Origin: Plectosphaerella cucumerina | Lineage: Eukaryota > Ascomycota > Sordariomycetes > Glomerellales > Plectosphaerellaceae | DNA length: 64,000 nucleotides | Direction: 5' to 3' | Assembly: GCA_020746995.1 (NCBI GenBank) | Contig: JAGPXD010000003.1 | Span: 992,001 to 1,056,000 of the forward strand | Part shown: one piece after another, positions 1 to 11,672 of the stretch | Numbering within the stretch: the stretch's first letter is position 1 | How the letters are laid out: each line of letters starts with the position of its first letter | The notes under the pieces: generated by a model | Told to the model about the DNA's origin: nothing | Database searches by the model: none | Seen by the model: only the letters and a program-made list of their open reading frames with translations | Position numbers and translations under genes: made by a program

Positions 1-174
1 CACCACGTTGCACCCTGCATGCGGCTGTCTCGAGATGGGACAACACCCTTTCCGTCTTGCCAGACTTCTTCCGATTGCTGGCTTATCGCAGACTCTTACG
101 AAAGCGTAGCTCGCGATCACCGTCTCCCGGCTCAATGTCGGACGCCTCCCGAGGCCAGGGGACGTCACGGCACC

Positions 175-2797
175 ATGCAGTCCGTCGCCAGCACCCCAAG
201 CGCGCCTCCTTCCAACGCGTCCATTTCGCCCTACAGGACGAAAGTCACTTTGGCCTGTGATGCCTGCCGTAAGCGCCGCGTACGTGTCGCGGGATTTGCT
301 CAGGTTGATGACACGGACTAATATTCGAAACTGTAGGCCAAGTGCAGCGGTACATCTCCCTGCTCGCTGTGCGTAGAGGGAGGCCATACGTGCATCTACG
401 ACGATAAACCCCGTGGGAGGCGAGGGCCACGCCCACGGCGAATGCTGCAAAGGGTGATCCATGATCTTGCTCCTGCACCTTCCCCAGCATCAGACGCACC
501 GTTGTCGAAGTCTAGGGTGCCGCCGGCCCTGGTGCCTGATCGTCGACAATCTCGTACGCTGGCACCAGCGCCTCGGAAGGAAGTTGATCCAACGATAAGG
601 CCATCTGAGCTTGTCGACGAAGGTATCGGTGCATCCGACAGCGAGGAGGAAGACGATGGCTCTCCATCTCGAGTCATTCCGAGCCTGGAGACCTGGAGGC
701 CTGCTCTGGAACGACTGTTCGCGTACGATGATGCTTGCTGGAAAGCGCAGTAGGGCACCCATGACACTTCTTTGATGGCATTCCCGACTGACGTGTCCTA
801 GTCCATCAGCCAGCATAGGCCTGCTCTGCCATCTGCTCGAACTCTTCTACAGCCACGCCAGCAAGCAGCTACAAGATGTCGTGCCCGCGTCCTTCCTATT
901 CCCGACCCTCATCGCCGGGCATGAGCTTCGACCTCTCCTTCTGGCCATGTGTGCGAACTGCACGCGGTTCTCAACCCATCCGGCAGCTGGAGCACAAATT
1001 CCTGGTTACGATGCCGTTGATGTTCATCTTGCCACCAGTGCTCAGAGGTTGCTAGTCACCCGCGGCCCCAGGGAGATCCATCTCCTCAACCACATCAGGG
1101 CATTATGCGTCCTCGTCGAATATGAGGCCAGTCAGTCCAGGGGTCGGTTGTCTTGGGCGCATATTGGTAGGTCCCCGCAGACAACGTCAAGAGACTTACC
1201 TGACGTATTCCGGTCCCAGGGACTGCTCGCAGCCTCGTTCAGATTGGGCTGTCTAGTCAAGACCTCACCACCGAGGACGCCCAAACCCTCGAATCCGCAG
1301 ATGTCTTTCTTTCGCTGGCTGAACGTCTTCACTCCCTCGGCCAGTCAAACCTGCAGGACTTTATCCGTGTTGATTGCAACTCGGCTACCAGGTCGCCATC
1401 TTCTTCGCGTCAGTTCCAGTTGCTGCAGATCACCAGTCTCCTCATCAGATCCCAGCAACTATCCTTACACATGCTCCCTGCCGAAACCCTCAGGCCGTGG
1501 ATGAAGGGCTCCTCGTTCAATGACCTGCAGTCCGAGTTAGATGAGTACATCCTCACGCACCCAGGCATCTCCCCGGCGACATTGGAACCCCCGTCAGGAG
1601 ACGAGACTGCGCACAGTGTAGACGCCGCGATGACCTTGATCATGTGCCACTGCACGAGGATCATGCTCAACAAGCCCTTTCTGCCAGTCCCAAAGACCCG
1701 ATCCGATGCCTCAGCCGAGCCTGCGTCACGTCCCGCATGCCTCGAGTTTCCCGGGGCGCCGACTTTGTTCCTGATGGAGCGGGTGCGTCGTTGCGAGGCG
1801 AGCGCTGCAACAATTTGTCACATAGCTCGACACATCATCAGCAATGGGGGCTTCTTCTCCGTAAGTCCACGCCGTCGAATATCCGACTTTTGCTGACATC
1901 GGTCGATGAAGTACATGGGTGTGCTCGGATTCGCCTGCATGCAGGGTGCTTTCGTCCTGATCAACCAACTCCATCGCGGCTCCAAGCCGCCGTCTGCCAG
2001 GACGGTCGAGCTTCTCAAGTTTGACTTTCTCGTTCTTGCGGCGGTCAGGAAGTTTCACTGGCCCGCGAGGCATTGGGTATGTACAGGATGGACGACGGAC
2101 ATTGCCATGGACAAGAGGCTAATCCGGTCAGCTCGACGTTCTGTTTCGGGCGCATGAGCAGACGGCACTCCCACTAGAACGAGCCAGCGACGTGGCTGCA
2201 GTCTTTTTCAACTTCTTCAACCGGTACGAGGATCTAGAGGAGCCATGTTTTGTGCCCCTGGATCCCGAAATGCCGACACGGAAAGGCCGACGCATCGCAA
2301 CCGGACCTCATGCTCATGTGGCAGTATCAGCCTCATCCACGATCCCCCAGCCGATGGAAGCCGGGTCGTGGGTGCACATGTACTCCGCCCATCTCTCCGG
2401 AGAACTGGCTTCCGAAGAAGAGATGTCGCCAGCGCCAACAGAAGGACATCTGCAATCTGCATTGGGTGGGCCGAGCACATCATCGCGGAGTTCTGGGATT
2501 TACCATGGCGACGACCTCGAACCTCTCGTCCACGAACAGTCCACCCAGCGAGCCGGGGTCGCCCTGATGCAGCTGTCGATGGGCGGGAGAGACATGGATG
2601 CGGGTGATCACCTGCCCTGGCCCGACACACGCTTCGATGAGCCGTCTTCTCTGGGTATCATGTCCCCGCCAGATCAATTCCCCGACATGATGGGCATGGA
2701 CCTGGATGTCGAGTCGCTATTCGGCCCGATTCCAATGTTTGACGACAGCCCGGAGTTATGGGCGAGCATTCTGAATGGCATCTCCTTTCCGGGGTGA
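175..2797 (+). CDS. Zn(II)2Cys6 transcription factor (TF1)
   Basis: Nuclear DNA-binding regulator of the fungal binuclear zinc-cluster family. The ATG at 175 opens a short Ser/Pro-rich leader, followed by the zinc cluster CDACRKRR, which a 57-bp intron (280-336) interrupts. After splicing it continues AKCSGTSPCSLC, giving spacing C-x2-C-x6-C-x5-C-x2-C-x6-C. A basic and acidic linker follows, then a middle homology-like region in several exons (about 880-2150) and an acidic, Met/Asp-rich C-terminus ending ISFPG at 2797, which could act as an activation region. Several further introns are needed to join the frames; I did not fix each one. It is the first gene of the window and sits in tandem with a second zinc-cluster gene. 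Target genes cannot be read from the sequence. Confidence 0.85.
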
Positions 2798-3114
2798 TAT
2801 GCCGCTATGTCTGGCGCTCTTGAGTCAGAACGTTGAACCTCGATCGCAGCATGGCTCCTCAACTTTGACCTCCTTGGGGATCCTCGAAAGCAGCACCCTG
2901 AGCTACAGGTAGACGCTGACGCTGCTGTTCCGAGTCAGTTCCGTCAAGGCTCCGCTCGCTATCGCGTCTTAGCCTTCAGCTGCTGGGGCGCGTCATCCAC
3001 TGACGACCTTCGCCGTTATCTTTCCCCTCTTCTATTGGGGCCATCGGAAGGCAATCGGAATTTGACCTCTCGCGTCGCCGGTCTGCAACCTTCAACATCA
3101 CGAGGTCGCAAACG
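2798..3114. other. Intergenic spacer between two regulators
   Basis: This stretch of 317 bases follows the stop of TF1 and precedes the ATG of the next regulator. I see no coding segment. It contains one TGAGTCA (AP-1/Gcn4-like) heptamer at 2821-2827. Confidence 0.5.
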
Positions 3115-4829
3115 ATGTCAAACTCAGAACTCACGAGACCTGACCGGTCGCCTTTCATGGAGCGGAAACTGCCGCGGCCTGATCTGAAGAACGACGCCGG
3201 AGCTTGCTGGCGCTGTGTTCGACAAAACCGGCAATGCGACGGCACCCTCCCGCGTGAGCATCGCGTGCCTCTCGACGACAACTCAACGAATTGAGACTGA
3301 CCCTCAGATAGGCTGCAAGGTGTGCGCAGCATGGGGCGTAAAGTGCCCCGGCTTCGAAGTCAGGCTTGCCTGGCCATCGGACGTGGCCGGTTCGAAGCGG
3401 AGGGGGAAACGCCCCGCCAGATCCAACACGGGCTCAGTCCCGGTAGATCATGTGCAACAGAAGCCAAACGATTCGATGGTCCGCACCCTTTCTCCTCTCG
3501 GTCTGCCTGAGGAGGAGAGTTTCTTCATGCAGCACTTTTTGCGTGAGTGTGACATCTGTCTTGAGTCGAGACGCATGCTGATACAGAAACTGTAGAGAAC
3601 GTCGCCAGGATCTCACTCGCCGTAGATAACCGCGGGAATGGCTATCGATCCCTTCTACCCTTGGCCCTCGCGGAACCTACACTTCTCAATGCTGCGCTTG
3701 CGGTGGCGGCGTCACACCACAGCCGCTGGCAGCACACGACCGACTTGGCGTCAAGAAAGTATCTGCGCGCATCGTGCAAGTCGTTGAGAGACAGATTCGC
3801 GGACCCAGGGCTCATTGGCCAGCCGGCGACGCTGGCTGCAATGCTATTTCTTGTCACATACGAGGTACTTTGCCTTCAAGGTGCTTGGGCGTTGACATCC
3901 TGAACAGATCTGACTTGATGCAGGTGTTCTTAGGGTCCAGTCGATGGCGCGGCCACTACGATGCGATAAGGGAATGGGTACGATCACGAGGCGACTGCTC
4001 CGACCTGGACTCATTCCTCCTGAATTGGGTCTGTTTGATCGATACGCAGAGCGCCATCAATCTGGGAACGTCGACGATGCCGGAATTGGAGGCTTGGATG
4101 GAGTCGACATCAGACCAGGGAGACACCGTTGACGTACTCTTCGGGTGTTCGGCCAAACTTCCGAGGCTCATGGTAAGCCCCCGTATATCATGCCCGAGTG
4201 AAACAGGCGTATCCTGACACTGCCAGGCTGCAGCATCGCGACTCTTCGTCTCTTCGAGAGATGGCCTCATGACCCCGGACGAAGTCAGCCAAAAAGCCGA
4301 ACACCTCCAACAACAGATCCGCGCGCTTGCCATCGGACCCGACGCCTCACCATCCATTGGCCTCTCCTGTACGAGCACATCGCACTCCTTCTCTACCACT
4401 ATAGGCATGGACGAGGAAGAGCTCCGCCAGCGCGCGGTGGCAACGGCAGAGATCTTCCGCCACGCCTCGCACATCTACGTCCACCGCATCACACATGGGC
4501 CGGGCGAGACCCTCCCGGCGGAAATGCAGCGCTCACTCGATGCTGCCCTTAGTCTCCTCACGATGGTCCCGGACTCGCGTGGCCCGGGCGCCAACCTAGG
4601 GTGGTGTCTGGTGGTGCTCGGGTCGGAACTGGACACCGAACACGAGCGGGACTATATCACCGCGCGGTGGGAGAACTTACATCTGCTCGGGTTGTCGAAT
4701 AATCGGAATGGGCAGAGGACTCTTGAAGCGGCGTGGCAGCGAAGGGACCTTGCTGTGGCGGGCCGTGCTGCGCCGGAGCGCTGGCAGGATACGATGTTGC
4801 GGATCGGAGAGTCGCAGATCTTGGTCTGA
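3115..4829 (+). CDS. Zn(II)2Cys6 transcription factor with Fungal_trans_2-type domain (TF2)
   Basis: Binuclear zinc-cluster regulator. The start at 3115 gives MSNSELTRPDRSPF and then CWRCVRQNRQCDGTLP. An intron at 3254-3311 must end at the second AG (GATAG) to keep phase, and the next exon reads RCKVCAAWGVKCPGF. The six cysteines are spaced C-x2-C-x6-C-x6-C-x2-C-x6-C. The C-terminal half has the HRITHGPGE...SLLTMVPDSRGPG...LGWCLVVLGSEL pattern and ends GESQILV, typical of the PF11951 class of fungal regulators. At least two further introns (around 3868-3925 and 4172-4227) are implied by frame changes. TF1 lies upstream in tandem and a decayed repeat region follows. Its targets are unknown; the nearest enzyme gene is the aldehyde dehydrogenase at 6075. 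Confidence 0.82.
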
Positions 4830-4898
4830 GCAGGCTGGCGTGGGAAAGGCTGCCGGCCAGCGCTCATCGTCGGATATCGAGATTGACAGCCTGCATTG

Positions 4899-5077
4899 GT
4901 TCGAGGCAGCACTCGGCCGGGCAGGTCGGAGCGGGTCGAGCACTACTTGCCGGAGTACGAACTGAAGCGACTCATGCGATTGAGAGAGGAGTTCTTGTTG
5001 AGTCGCTCCAGTTCGTACTCGTGAAAGTAATGTTCGACCCGCTGGTGCCTGGTCGGCTGAGTACTGCCTCGAGCCAC
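4899..5077. repeat. Imperfect long inverted repeat
   Basis: The left arm (about 4899-4973) and the right arm (about 5001-5077, reverse-complemented) share GGYTCGAGGCAG, AGCGGGTCGA and GAGTACGAACTG blocks in the same order, with a loop of about 27 bp. Differences between the arms are largely C/T and G/A transitions. The arms are weakly open as coding frames, so this could be a mobile-element remnant or a duplicated, inverted gene fragment. Confidence 0.6.
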
Positions 5078-6074
5078 TACTCCTAGTGTTGCAGGTTGAC
5101 AAGCGATTCAGAGACGAGTCCTTGTTGCCCGCGCAAAGGAGGATCAGCCTGAAGCCGCCAAGGAGAATCAACCTAGTCAACCGGAAGGTAGCCTAATCAA
5201 CCGGAAGGGGTGGAGGAGGTACCGATGACCAAGGTCGACCTTCAACACCTCGCAAGATACGGATGTGCTCAGGGCCAAGGTCATCGAGCGCTACCTGAGG
5301 ATTACTTTGCCTACTCCGGTATCGTACCTCAGGTGGATCTACTCAATTCTTGACAGAGCAGTGGGTGAAGTCACCATCATCCAGAAAGGCCAGCGAGCGC
5401 CTCTTCCTGTGGAAGAGTGCGTCGATGATGTAGCCGCTGCAATGTTCGCAAGACCCTGCCGAGCAGTTCAAAGGCATGAATTGTTTTAAGGCAGATATGT
5501 TTTAAGGCAGATAAGCCTCAAGGAACCAGGTCTATGGACGAAATTCCATCAAGAATGCGCCGAGGCTGCAGCCAACACCCAGAACCGCACAAGTCATGAG
5601 AAGCAAGTTCCCCCCGGAGGAAGCCTCGGAACTCGGAACCAGGTCCGACAACAGGCGGCGTGGGTGCGGCGCTCGAAACCCGACCAATTCCGTCCAATGG
5701 GATAATATTCCTGGCTTTGGAATCACGAGCGACTTTGTCAGACCAGCGATTCGTCCAGATTCCCCGGAATAGTAATCGGTCGGTGATGGGCGGGATGATT
5801 CCGATGCAGCCCTCCGACGCTCAGAGGCGTTCAGGCGGCTCGGGCCTGTCTTGCAGTGCATTTGCCCTGTACAGGTAGTTTCAGCGCTAAAACCCCCGCA
5901 AGAACCGCAACGTCCTGCTCAATCACCACCACGCCCGGATGATTTGTCTATTGGCCATCACCAGACAGAAGAATACAAATACCCTCCTGGATGATATCAC
6001 TTGCTTTGCACTGGTCGCAGTATTCGAGATATCTTACATCTGAAAGCCTCGCACCAAATTGAAAACCACCGACC
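5078..6074. other. Gene-poor spacer with decayed sequence
   Basis: About 1 kb between the inverted repeat and the aldehyde dehydrogenase. Short open frames exist (for example 74 codons at 5265-5489 on + and 110 codons at 5532-5861 on -), but none has a recognisable domain, splice pattern or good start context. A near-duplicated GTTTTAAGGCAGATA string occurs around 5483-5512. The last few hundred bases presumably carry the aldehyde dehydrogenase promoter. Confidence 0.45.
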
Positions 6075-7711
6075 ATGGGCCTTATCGAGATCAAGGGGTT
6101 CGAAGGCCGGGCAGTCAGGGGTAAATACAAAGTCATCGCCCAGTCTCGCTGTCGACCATCTAACATGCCCACCAGTTGAGACCGGCCTGTTCATCAACAA
6201 TGAGTTTGTCGAGGCCGCAGGCGACAACGTCGTCGAGATCGAGAACCCAACAACGGCCTCCCCGATCGGAAAGCTATCCGCCGCTCGAAAGGAAGACGTT
6301 GATCGCGCCGTCGTAGCCGCGCAGGCCGCCTTTGACACGACGTGGAAGGCGACGCTGCCGGCCACAAGGGGCAGACTCCTAAACAAGCTCGCAGACCTGA
6401 TTGAGCGAGACACCGACGAGTTTGCCAGCCTCGAGGCTGTCGACGCCGGTATTCTGTTTGCCGAGTCCAAGAACCTGCATGTGCCGCAAGCCGTCGAGAC
6501 GCTCCGCTACTTCGCGGGATGGGCCGACAAGATTACCGGGCAGCTGCTTCACATTCCTGATGGCCAAGCGTATACGCTGCGACAACCTCTTGGGGTGTGC
6601 GCTGCCATCATTCCGTGGAACTCGCCGTTGTAAGTCAGACCAATCCATGCCATGTAAAGATGATTCTAACCTGCGTAGGATGATTACCTGCTGGAAGCTG
6701 GCACCCGCCATTGCAACAGGCAACACCCTCATCATCAAGACACCGGAACTCGCGCCTCTCTACGGGCAGAAGCTGGCCTCCCTCGTTCGAGAGGCCGGCT
6801 TCCCTCCAGGTGTCATTAACATTCTCTGCGGCCTCGGGCACGAGGCAGGCCAGGCCTTGGCCGAGCACATGGGTATCCGCAAGATCGCCTTCACGGGCAG
6901 CGGTCCCGTGGGGCGACGCATCCTGCGCGCATCTGCCGACTCGAACCTGAAGAAGGTGACGCTCGAGCTCGGCGGCAAGGGGGCTTCTATCATCTTTGGC
7001 GACGCCGATGTTGATAATGCCGTGTTCTGGGCGGTCTTGGGTGTCACGGCTAATAACGGCCAGGTCTGCGCTGCAGGCTCGCGCATCTACGTGCATGCGA
7101 GCGTGTACGACCGATTTCTGGCAGCCTTCGGTGAGCGCATCGCTGCCTCGGCGCACGGTGACCCCCTGAGCCCCGGCACAGCCAAAGGCCCTGTTGTCAG
7201 CGGGGCGCAGAAAGAGAAGATCCTGGGGTACGTCGTGAGGGCGAGACAAGCTGGTATCAGACTCCTCGCAGGCGGGGAGGCGCTGTCGGAGAAGGGGCAT
7301 TTCGTCGCCAACACGGCGTTCGCAGATGTCCCTGAAGATGCGCAGATCATGCAGGAGGAGATATTTGGGCCCGTGGCGGTGAGTGATCTGCGTTTCATCT
7401 GTGAGAAGGTTTCGGGAGCTGACACTTTCCAGTCGATCGCCAAGTTCGAGGACGAGAACGATATTGTGCGACGGGCCAATGCGTCTGTGTATGGGCTCGC
7501 CGCGGCCATCTTCACCCGAGACGTGGACAGGGCGCAGAGGGTGTCGGCGGCGCTGGAGAGCGGGCAGGTGAATGTCAACTGCTGGGGGACGCTGAATGCC
7601 AATACGCCGTTTGGAGGGGTGAAGCAGTCGGGATTCGGACGGGATATGGGCGAGGAGGCGCTTGATTCGTGGTTGTCGACGAAGGTGGTCAAGTACAGAT
7701 CGAGCTTGTAG
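6075..7711 (+). CDS. NAD(P)-dependent aldehyde dehydrogenase (ALDH1)
   Basis: Oxidises an aldehyde to the carboxylic acid; probably cytosolic, since no signal peptide is visible. Four exons: 6075-6120 (MGLIEIKGFEGRAVR), then after introns 6121-6175, 6630-6678 and 7379-7432. Splicing gives a full-length ALDH of about 490 residues starting VETGLFINNEFVE. Family landmarks are PWNSPL followed by MITCWKLAPA, the nucleotide-fold segment FTGSGPVGRRIL, the general-base Glu in LELGGKGA, the nucleophile Cys in NNGQVCAAGSR and the EEIFGPV motif. Both catalytic residues are present. The 5' end was chosen because the 46-bp first exon joins in phase and the first intron has a TCTAAC branch point. Neighbours are TF2 upstream and a carbonic anhydrase downstream. 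The substrate is unknown. Confidence 0.92.
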
Positions 7712-8175
7712 AAATTCATACCGAGATGGCTTCGCCCCTCACCGAGACTCACCGATCCACCCCCCGGAAGCCGGCGCTGCCGAGTGGCTGCGTCGCGCAA
7801 GAGAACCCCGCAATGCCGACATCGTGGCTTGTCTTGTCACATCGCCCAGGACCAACCGCAGATGAGCGCGGCGACCGAACGAGGACTGGCCCCGTCGAGC
7901 TACGTCGAGCTCAGCGAATTGCCCGCGGCCGATTCCCCGCATCGCGAATGACCGCATCACGAATGCCGCGCCGTTTAGAGACGGTTATCCAATGACCTAT
8001 AGACAGGGAGCGATAGCTGCTGTGTTTCAGGGTCGCGGCTCGCAGCTTGGCGGGAGTAGATAAAGTCGACGACATCTCTCCAGACCTCCTGCATTTTTTC
8101 TCTCTTCCGCAGAACCACAGCACATCTCTTACTCCCTACCTCAGTCTTACAACCTCCAGACTCATCATCGCCAAC
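7712..8175. other. Intergenic region with probable carbonic anhydrase promoter
   Basis: The sequence between the aldehyde dehydrogenase stop and the carbonic anhydrase start is GC-rich at first. It then becomes pyrimidine-rich (CTCTCTTCC, ACTCCCTACCTCAG) just upstream of the ATG, as is common in fungal promoters and 5' leaders. No gene seen. Confidence 0.45.
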
Positions 8176-8911
8176 ATGTCCTCCTCTATCGCGCCCGAGT
8201 TCGAGGCGGCTAACGAAAAGTACGCCGCCTCGTTCAACAAGGGACATCTGCCCCTTCCTCCCGGTCGGTAGGTTTATCCTGGGGAGAGACAGAGACAGAG
8301 CGAGAGTGAGGAAGAGAGAGAGAGAGAGACAGAGAGAGAGAGAGAGACCGATGAGAGACACCGCGATATGGACACTAACCACCATGGCCACACAGCAAGG
8401 TGGCTGTCGTCGCCTGTATGGACGCGAGACTCGGTTCGTTCCCCTGACCCCCACCTCTGTGAAACTCCCTCGTCCTCAGTCCTGACGATACAGACCCTGC
8501 CAAGGTCCTTGGCCTCGAGGAGGGCGATGCCCATGTCATCCGCAACGCCGGCGGCAGGACCTCTGACGCTCTTCGCTCCCTCGTCATCTCGCAGCAGCTC
8601 CTCGGCACGCGTGAGATTGTCATCGTCCACCACGTAAGTCTCTGCTCTGGTCTCGGAAGAAAGACGACTGACTGACCGCCCAGACCGACTGTGGAATGCT
8701 CACCTTCTCGGACTCCTCGATCCGCGCCAAGATCAGCGATGAGCTGCACGAGAGGGCCGATCACATCGCTTTCCTCCCCTTCAGTGACCTCAAGCAGAGC
8801 GTCGTCGATGACATTGGGTTTGTCCGCAAGAATCCGCTGCTCCTCGACATCCCCGTCACGGGATACATCTACGAGGTCGAGACGGGCAAGATTGTCCAGG
8901 TCAAGCCTTAG
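8176..8911 (+). CDS. Beta-class carbonic anhydrase
   Basis: Reversibly hydrates CO2 to bicarbonate. Four exons: 8176-8267, 8396-8433, 8494-8633 and 8684-8911, with all introns in phase. The zinc-site residues are visible: Cys and Asp-Arg in VACMDARL, the HVIRNAGGR segment, and His/Cys in VHHTDCGML. At about 165 residues it matches the short plant-type beta-carbonic anhydrases common in ascomycetes. The protein starts MSSSIAPEFEAANEKYA and shows no targeting peptide, so it is probably cytosolic. The first intron (128 bp) is twice the usual length here because it contains a GA-rich simple repeat. It converges with the MFS carrier gene ending at 9017. Nothing in the sequence ties it to the catabolic genes further right. 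Confidence 0.93.
8283..8357. repeat. GA-rich microsatellite inside an intron
   Basis: A purine-only (GA)n/(CAGA)n tract runs through the first intron of the carbonic anhydrase gene. It is a simple repeat, likely length-polymorphic between strains. Confidence 0.8.
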
Positions 8912-9016
8912 GCCCCTGAGATCATCGGTGGATGTATTCGTATTGTTGTAGTAAGGGGATGCCATCTATCGAGCTGGTGCATCTACATCCTGTCCCCTGC
9001 TTCCCCAGGTCCGCGC

Positions 9017-10599
9017 CTACAGCGCCGCCTGGTTCTCCTTCTTCCTGCGCAAAAGGATGAACATGCTGAGATAGGCCACGATGCCCGTGAAGCACATGGC
9101 CGAGATGACGGCAAAGCCCATGATGTACTTTGGCTCATCCTTCGAGGGGAAAAGGTAGGCACCGTAGATCTGGGCCAAGTTACCCATGGCGTTGACAAAG
9201 GCCAGCGAGATGCCCCTGATCTCGTCGGGCATGGAGACAAACGTCACCGACGCGTAGGAGAGGGAGAGGGCGTTGGCTGCCCACAGGCCCGAGGCGAGGA
9301 TAACCAGGAGGACGTAGCGTGCGGTAAAGTTGTAGACGCCGCAGGTAATAGCGGCGCAGACGAGGGAGACGGTCAGCCAGGCGGCGAGGATGATGCCACG
9401 CCATTCGGCGTTACGGTCGGCGAAGAAGCCCGTGATGGCGGTGAAGACAAAGGCCACGCCGAAGATGGGGATCGTCATGTACTGCGCGTCGCGGGCGTTG
9501 TAGCCGAGTCCGTGGACGAGCGTGGGGTAGAAGTACGAGAGGGTCGAGGAGCCGACAATAGCCTGAGAGGTCGTCAGTTAGCTTGAGAAAGACAACGAGG
9601 GGGGTCAAATACAACTCACCATGTAACCGACCACGAGGATCCAGGTCCTGTAGTTGGCCAAGCTCTTCTTGAAGGCAGTCCAGTGTCCCATCTTGGGCCC
9701 GTCGTCCATGCGCACCGTCATCTCGTCATGCTGCAGGCGCAAAATAGCGAGATCCCTCTCCCGCTCCGTGAATTTGCGGCGCGACGTCGTAGCAGGGAAA
9801 TCCGGCAAGACGACGACGGCAATAGCAGCGAAGATGACTGACAGCAGCCCGCCAATGATGAAAAGCCACCTCCAGCCGCGAATGCCATGAGCACCCTCCA
9901 TGTTATCGGCGATAGCACCGGCCATGATACCGCCAAAAGCACCCGACAGGATAGCGGCGGAGATGTAGACGGCGAAGCGCTGGCTCTGCTCCTTCTTCTT
10001 GTACCAGGAAGAGATCAGCAGGAGCACGCCGGGAGCGAAACCGGCTTCCAGGAGACCGACGACAAAGCGCAGGGCGACGAGGGACTGGTAGTCCTTGACG
10101 AAGCCCATGCCGATGGTCACGACGCCCCAGGCGGCCATGAGGCCGGGGAGGTAGATGCTCGGCCGGGTGCGGGAGAGGATCATGTTGGAGGGGACTTCGA
10201 AGACGACGTAGGAGACGAAGAAGACGACTAGGGCGACGGAGTAGCGGTTCGAGTCGAGGTCGAGGTCTTCGTCCATGCCGGCGATGCGGGCGTTGCCGAT
10301 GCTGAGGAGGTCAGCGGGGTACTTCATTGAAGGAAAGAAGGCACTGGCTTACTTGGTTCTGTCCATATACGAGTTGAGGTACCTGGTAATCTGTCAGATG
10401 CTGCATCTTCTCAGGGGCATGCAAAGACTTGCATCAGCCAGATCTGTGGGAGCAGGAGCAAGTCGATCTTGCGAATCAACTTCTTCTCCTCATCCGTGCC
10501 GGGGGTGTAGACTGCCGCGGCCGAGGCCTCAGGGGCGTCAACGTCCTTGGGCTCGTCGCCATGGTCGTAGCTGACCTTGCGATCTTCCGGGGTTGCCAT
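9017..10599 (-). CDS. MFS carrier, Dal5-like anion:cation symporter family
   Basis: Plasma-membrane carrier of the allantoate-permease-like MFS group, which usually takes up organic anions, vitamins or small carboxylates. The start at 10599 gives MATPEDRKVSYDHGDEPK, a cytosolic tail typical of the family. Then come LLLPQIWLMYLNSYMDRT and NIGNARIAGMDEDL in TM1/loop, VVFFVSYVVFEVPSNM (TM2), the RFVVGLLEAGFAPG signature and a six-helix second half ending RRKKENQAAL. Introns: 10383-10432, which only fits in frame as a GC-AG intron (donor GCAAGT), 10302-10352 (GT-AG) and one near 9560-9620. Length about 490 residues. It converges with the carbonic anhydrase. The transported substrate is not evident. 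Confidence 0.88.
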
Positions 10600-11672
10600 T
10601 TTGGAGATGAAGGAGAAGTGCCCGGGCTGGAGATGTAGAAATGAGATCTGCTACTGGAGAAAGACTCTGTCGGGTTGTCTCTGCGAGCTGACACGAAACC
10701 AAAACGTCGACGACGATCAGAACCCGCGCCTTATATGTCTGCGACTTCGCGTCGGGGCCATTCCGAGCCAAGATGTCCAAGATTTGCGTGCCCAGTATGC
10801 GAAGGCGTTGGCGTCTTGGCCTGTCGGGCGGTGACGTCCAGCCGGGAACGGGGGTTCAGTCGCATTGCGGGGAGGCTCGGAGATGGGCTCGCCATGCTGA
10901 GTGAGTCGTCCTGGCATATCGCTCCATTTTTTGCTCTTCGAAGTAATGTTTTCGACTCTGGATATTCGGCTCGTTTGTGACGTCGTCGGCGGCGAAGCAG
11001 CGGGAAGCCGGCCGGCCGGGAAACAGCTCACGACGGACGACGGCCCACCGGAGTGCGGAGGGCGTGGATTATGTTTGCAAGTGTCTCCCCGCTTGCCGAT
11101 GGCCAGCACCCGCATGTGTGTCTCCCCCATCCCGGCTTTGGGTGTCCCGGATGCTCAGATGCTCCCCCGGCGCGGGGCGCGTTGAACCGGTTCTTCGTCC
11201 GCGGGGATGCGGGGGGATGGAGTGTTTGTCCGACCTGGCCTCGAGACGAGGCCTGGCCAAGATTCTCCGAGTCAAGGGCATGATGAGCTAGTGGCTTTTG
11301 GCGTCAGGATCTCGGGTAGGATGGCTGGTTATGCGGTGGACCCGGCTCCGCGATACGGGGAGTGGTGGCTCTTGGCGCGGCTCGGGGTCGAGGGTCTCAA
11401 CATGACCTTGGCAGTTGCTCCTGGGGTACTGTTTGGATATTAGTGGCGTTGCGGAAGTCCTCTCAATGACGTAGACCGCGGCTACGGGGCTTTGGTACTC
11501 GGTGCTGAAGTTCCCTTTATTACCCCTGGCCGCCGTACAATGACCTTGATGCTAAAAGAGCTCAGAGGGTAAAGGAAATAAATTCAACTGGCAACTGACA
11601 AGTGAAAGAACTGGTGCTCTGTAGATGTACACCAGAAGACAACAGCAATACAAGTCCTCAAACTCAGTCTCA
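10600..11672. other. Long intergenic region between two MFS genes
   Basis: This 1.07-kb spacer holds the promoter of the Dal5-like carrier (read leftward) and the 3' flank of the sugar-type carrier. Open frames of 70-137 codons are present on both strands, but their composition is that of GC-rich non-coding DNA. No domain recognised. Confidence 0.45.

Noticed and set aside
7087..7800. 237-codon minus-strand frame over ALDH1
   Set aside because: Antisense shadow of conserved ALDH sequence with no own motifs.
8176..8911. Carbonic anhydrase as bicarbonate supplier for a geranyl-CoA-type carboxylase
   Set aside because: It lies about 15 kb outside the cluster, lacks the promoter motif, and no biotin carboxylase is present in the window.
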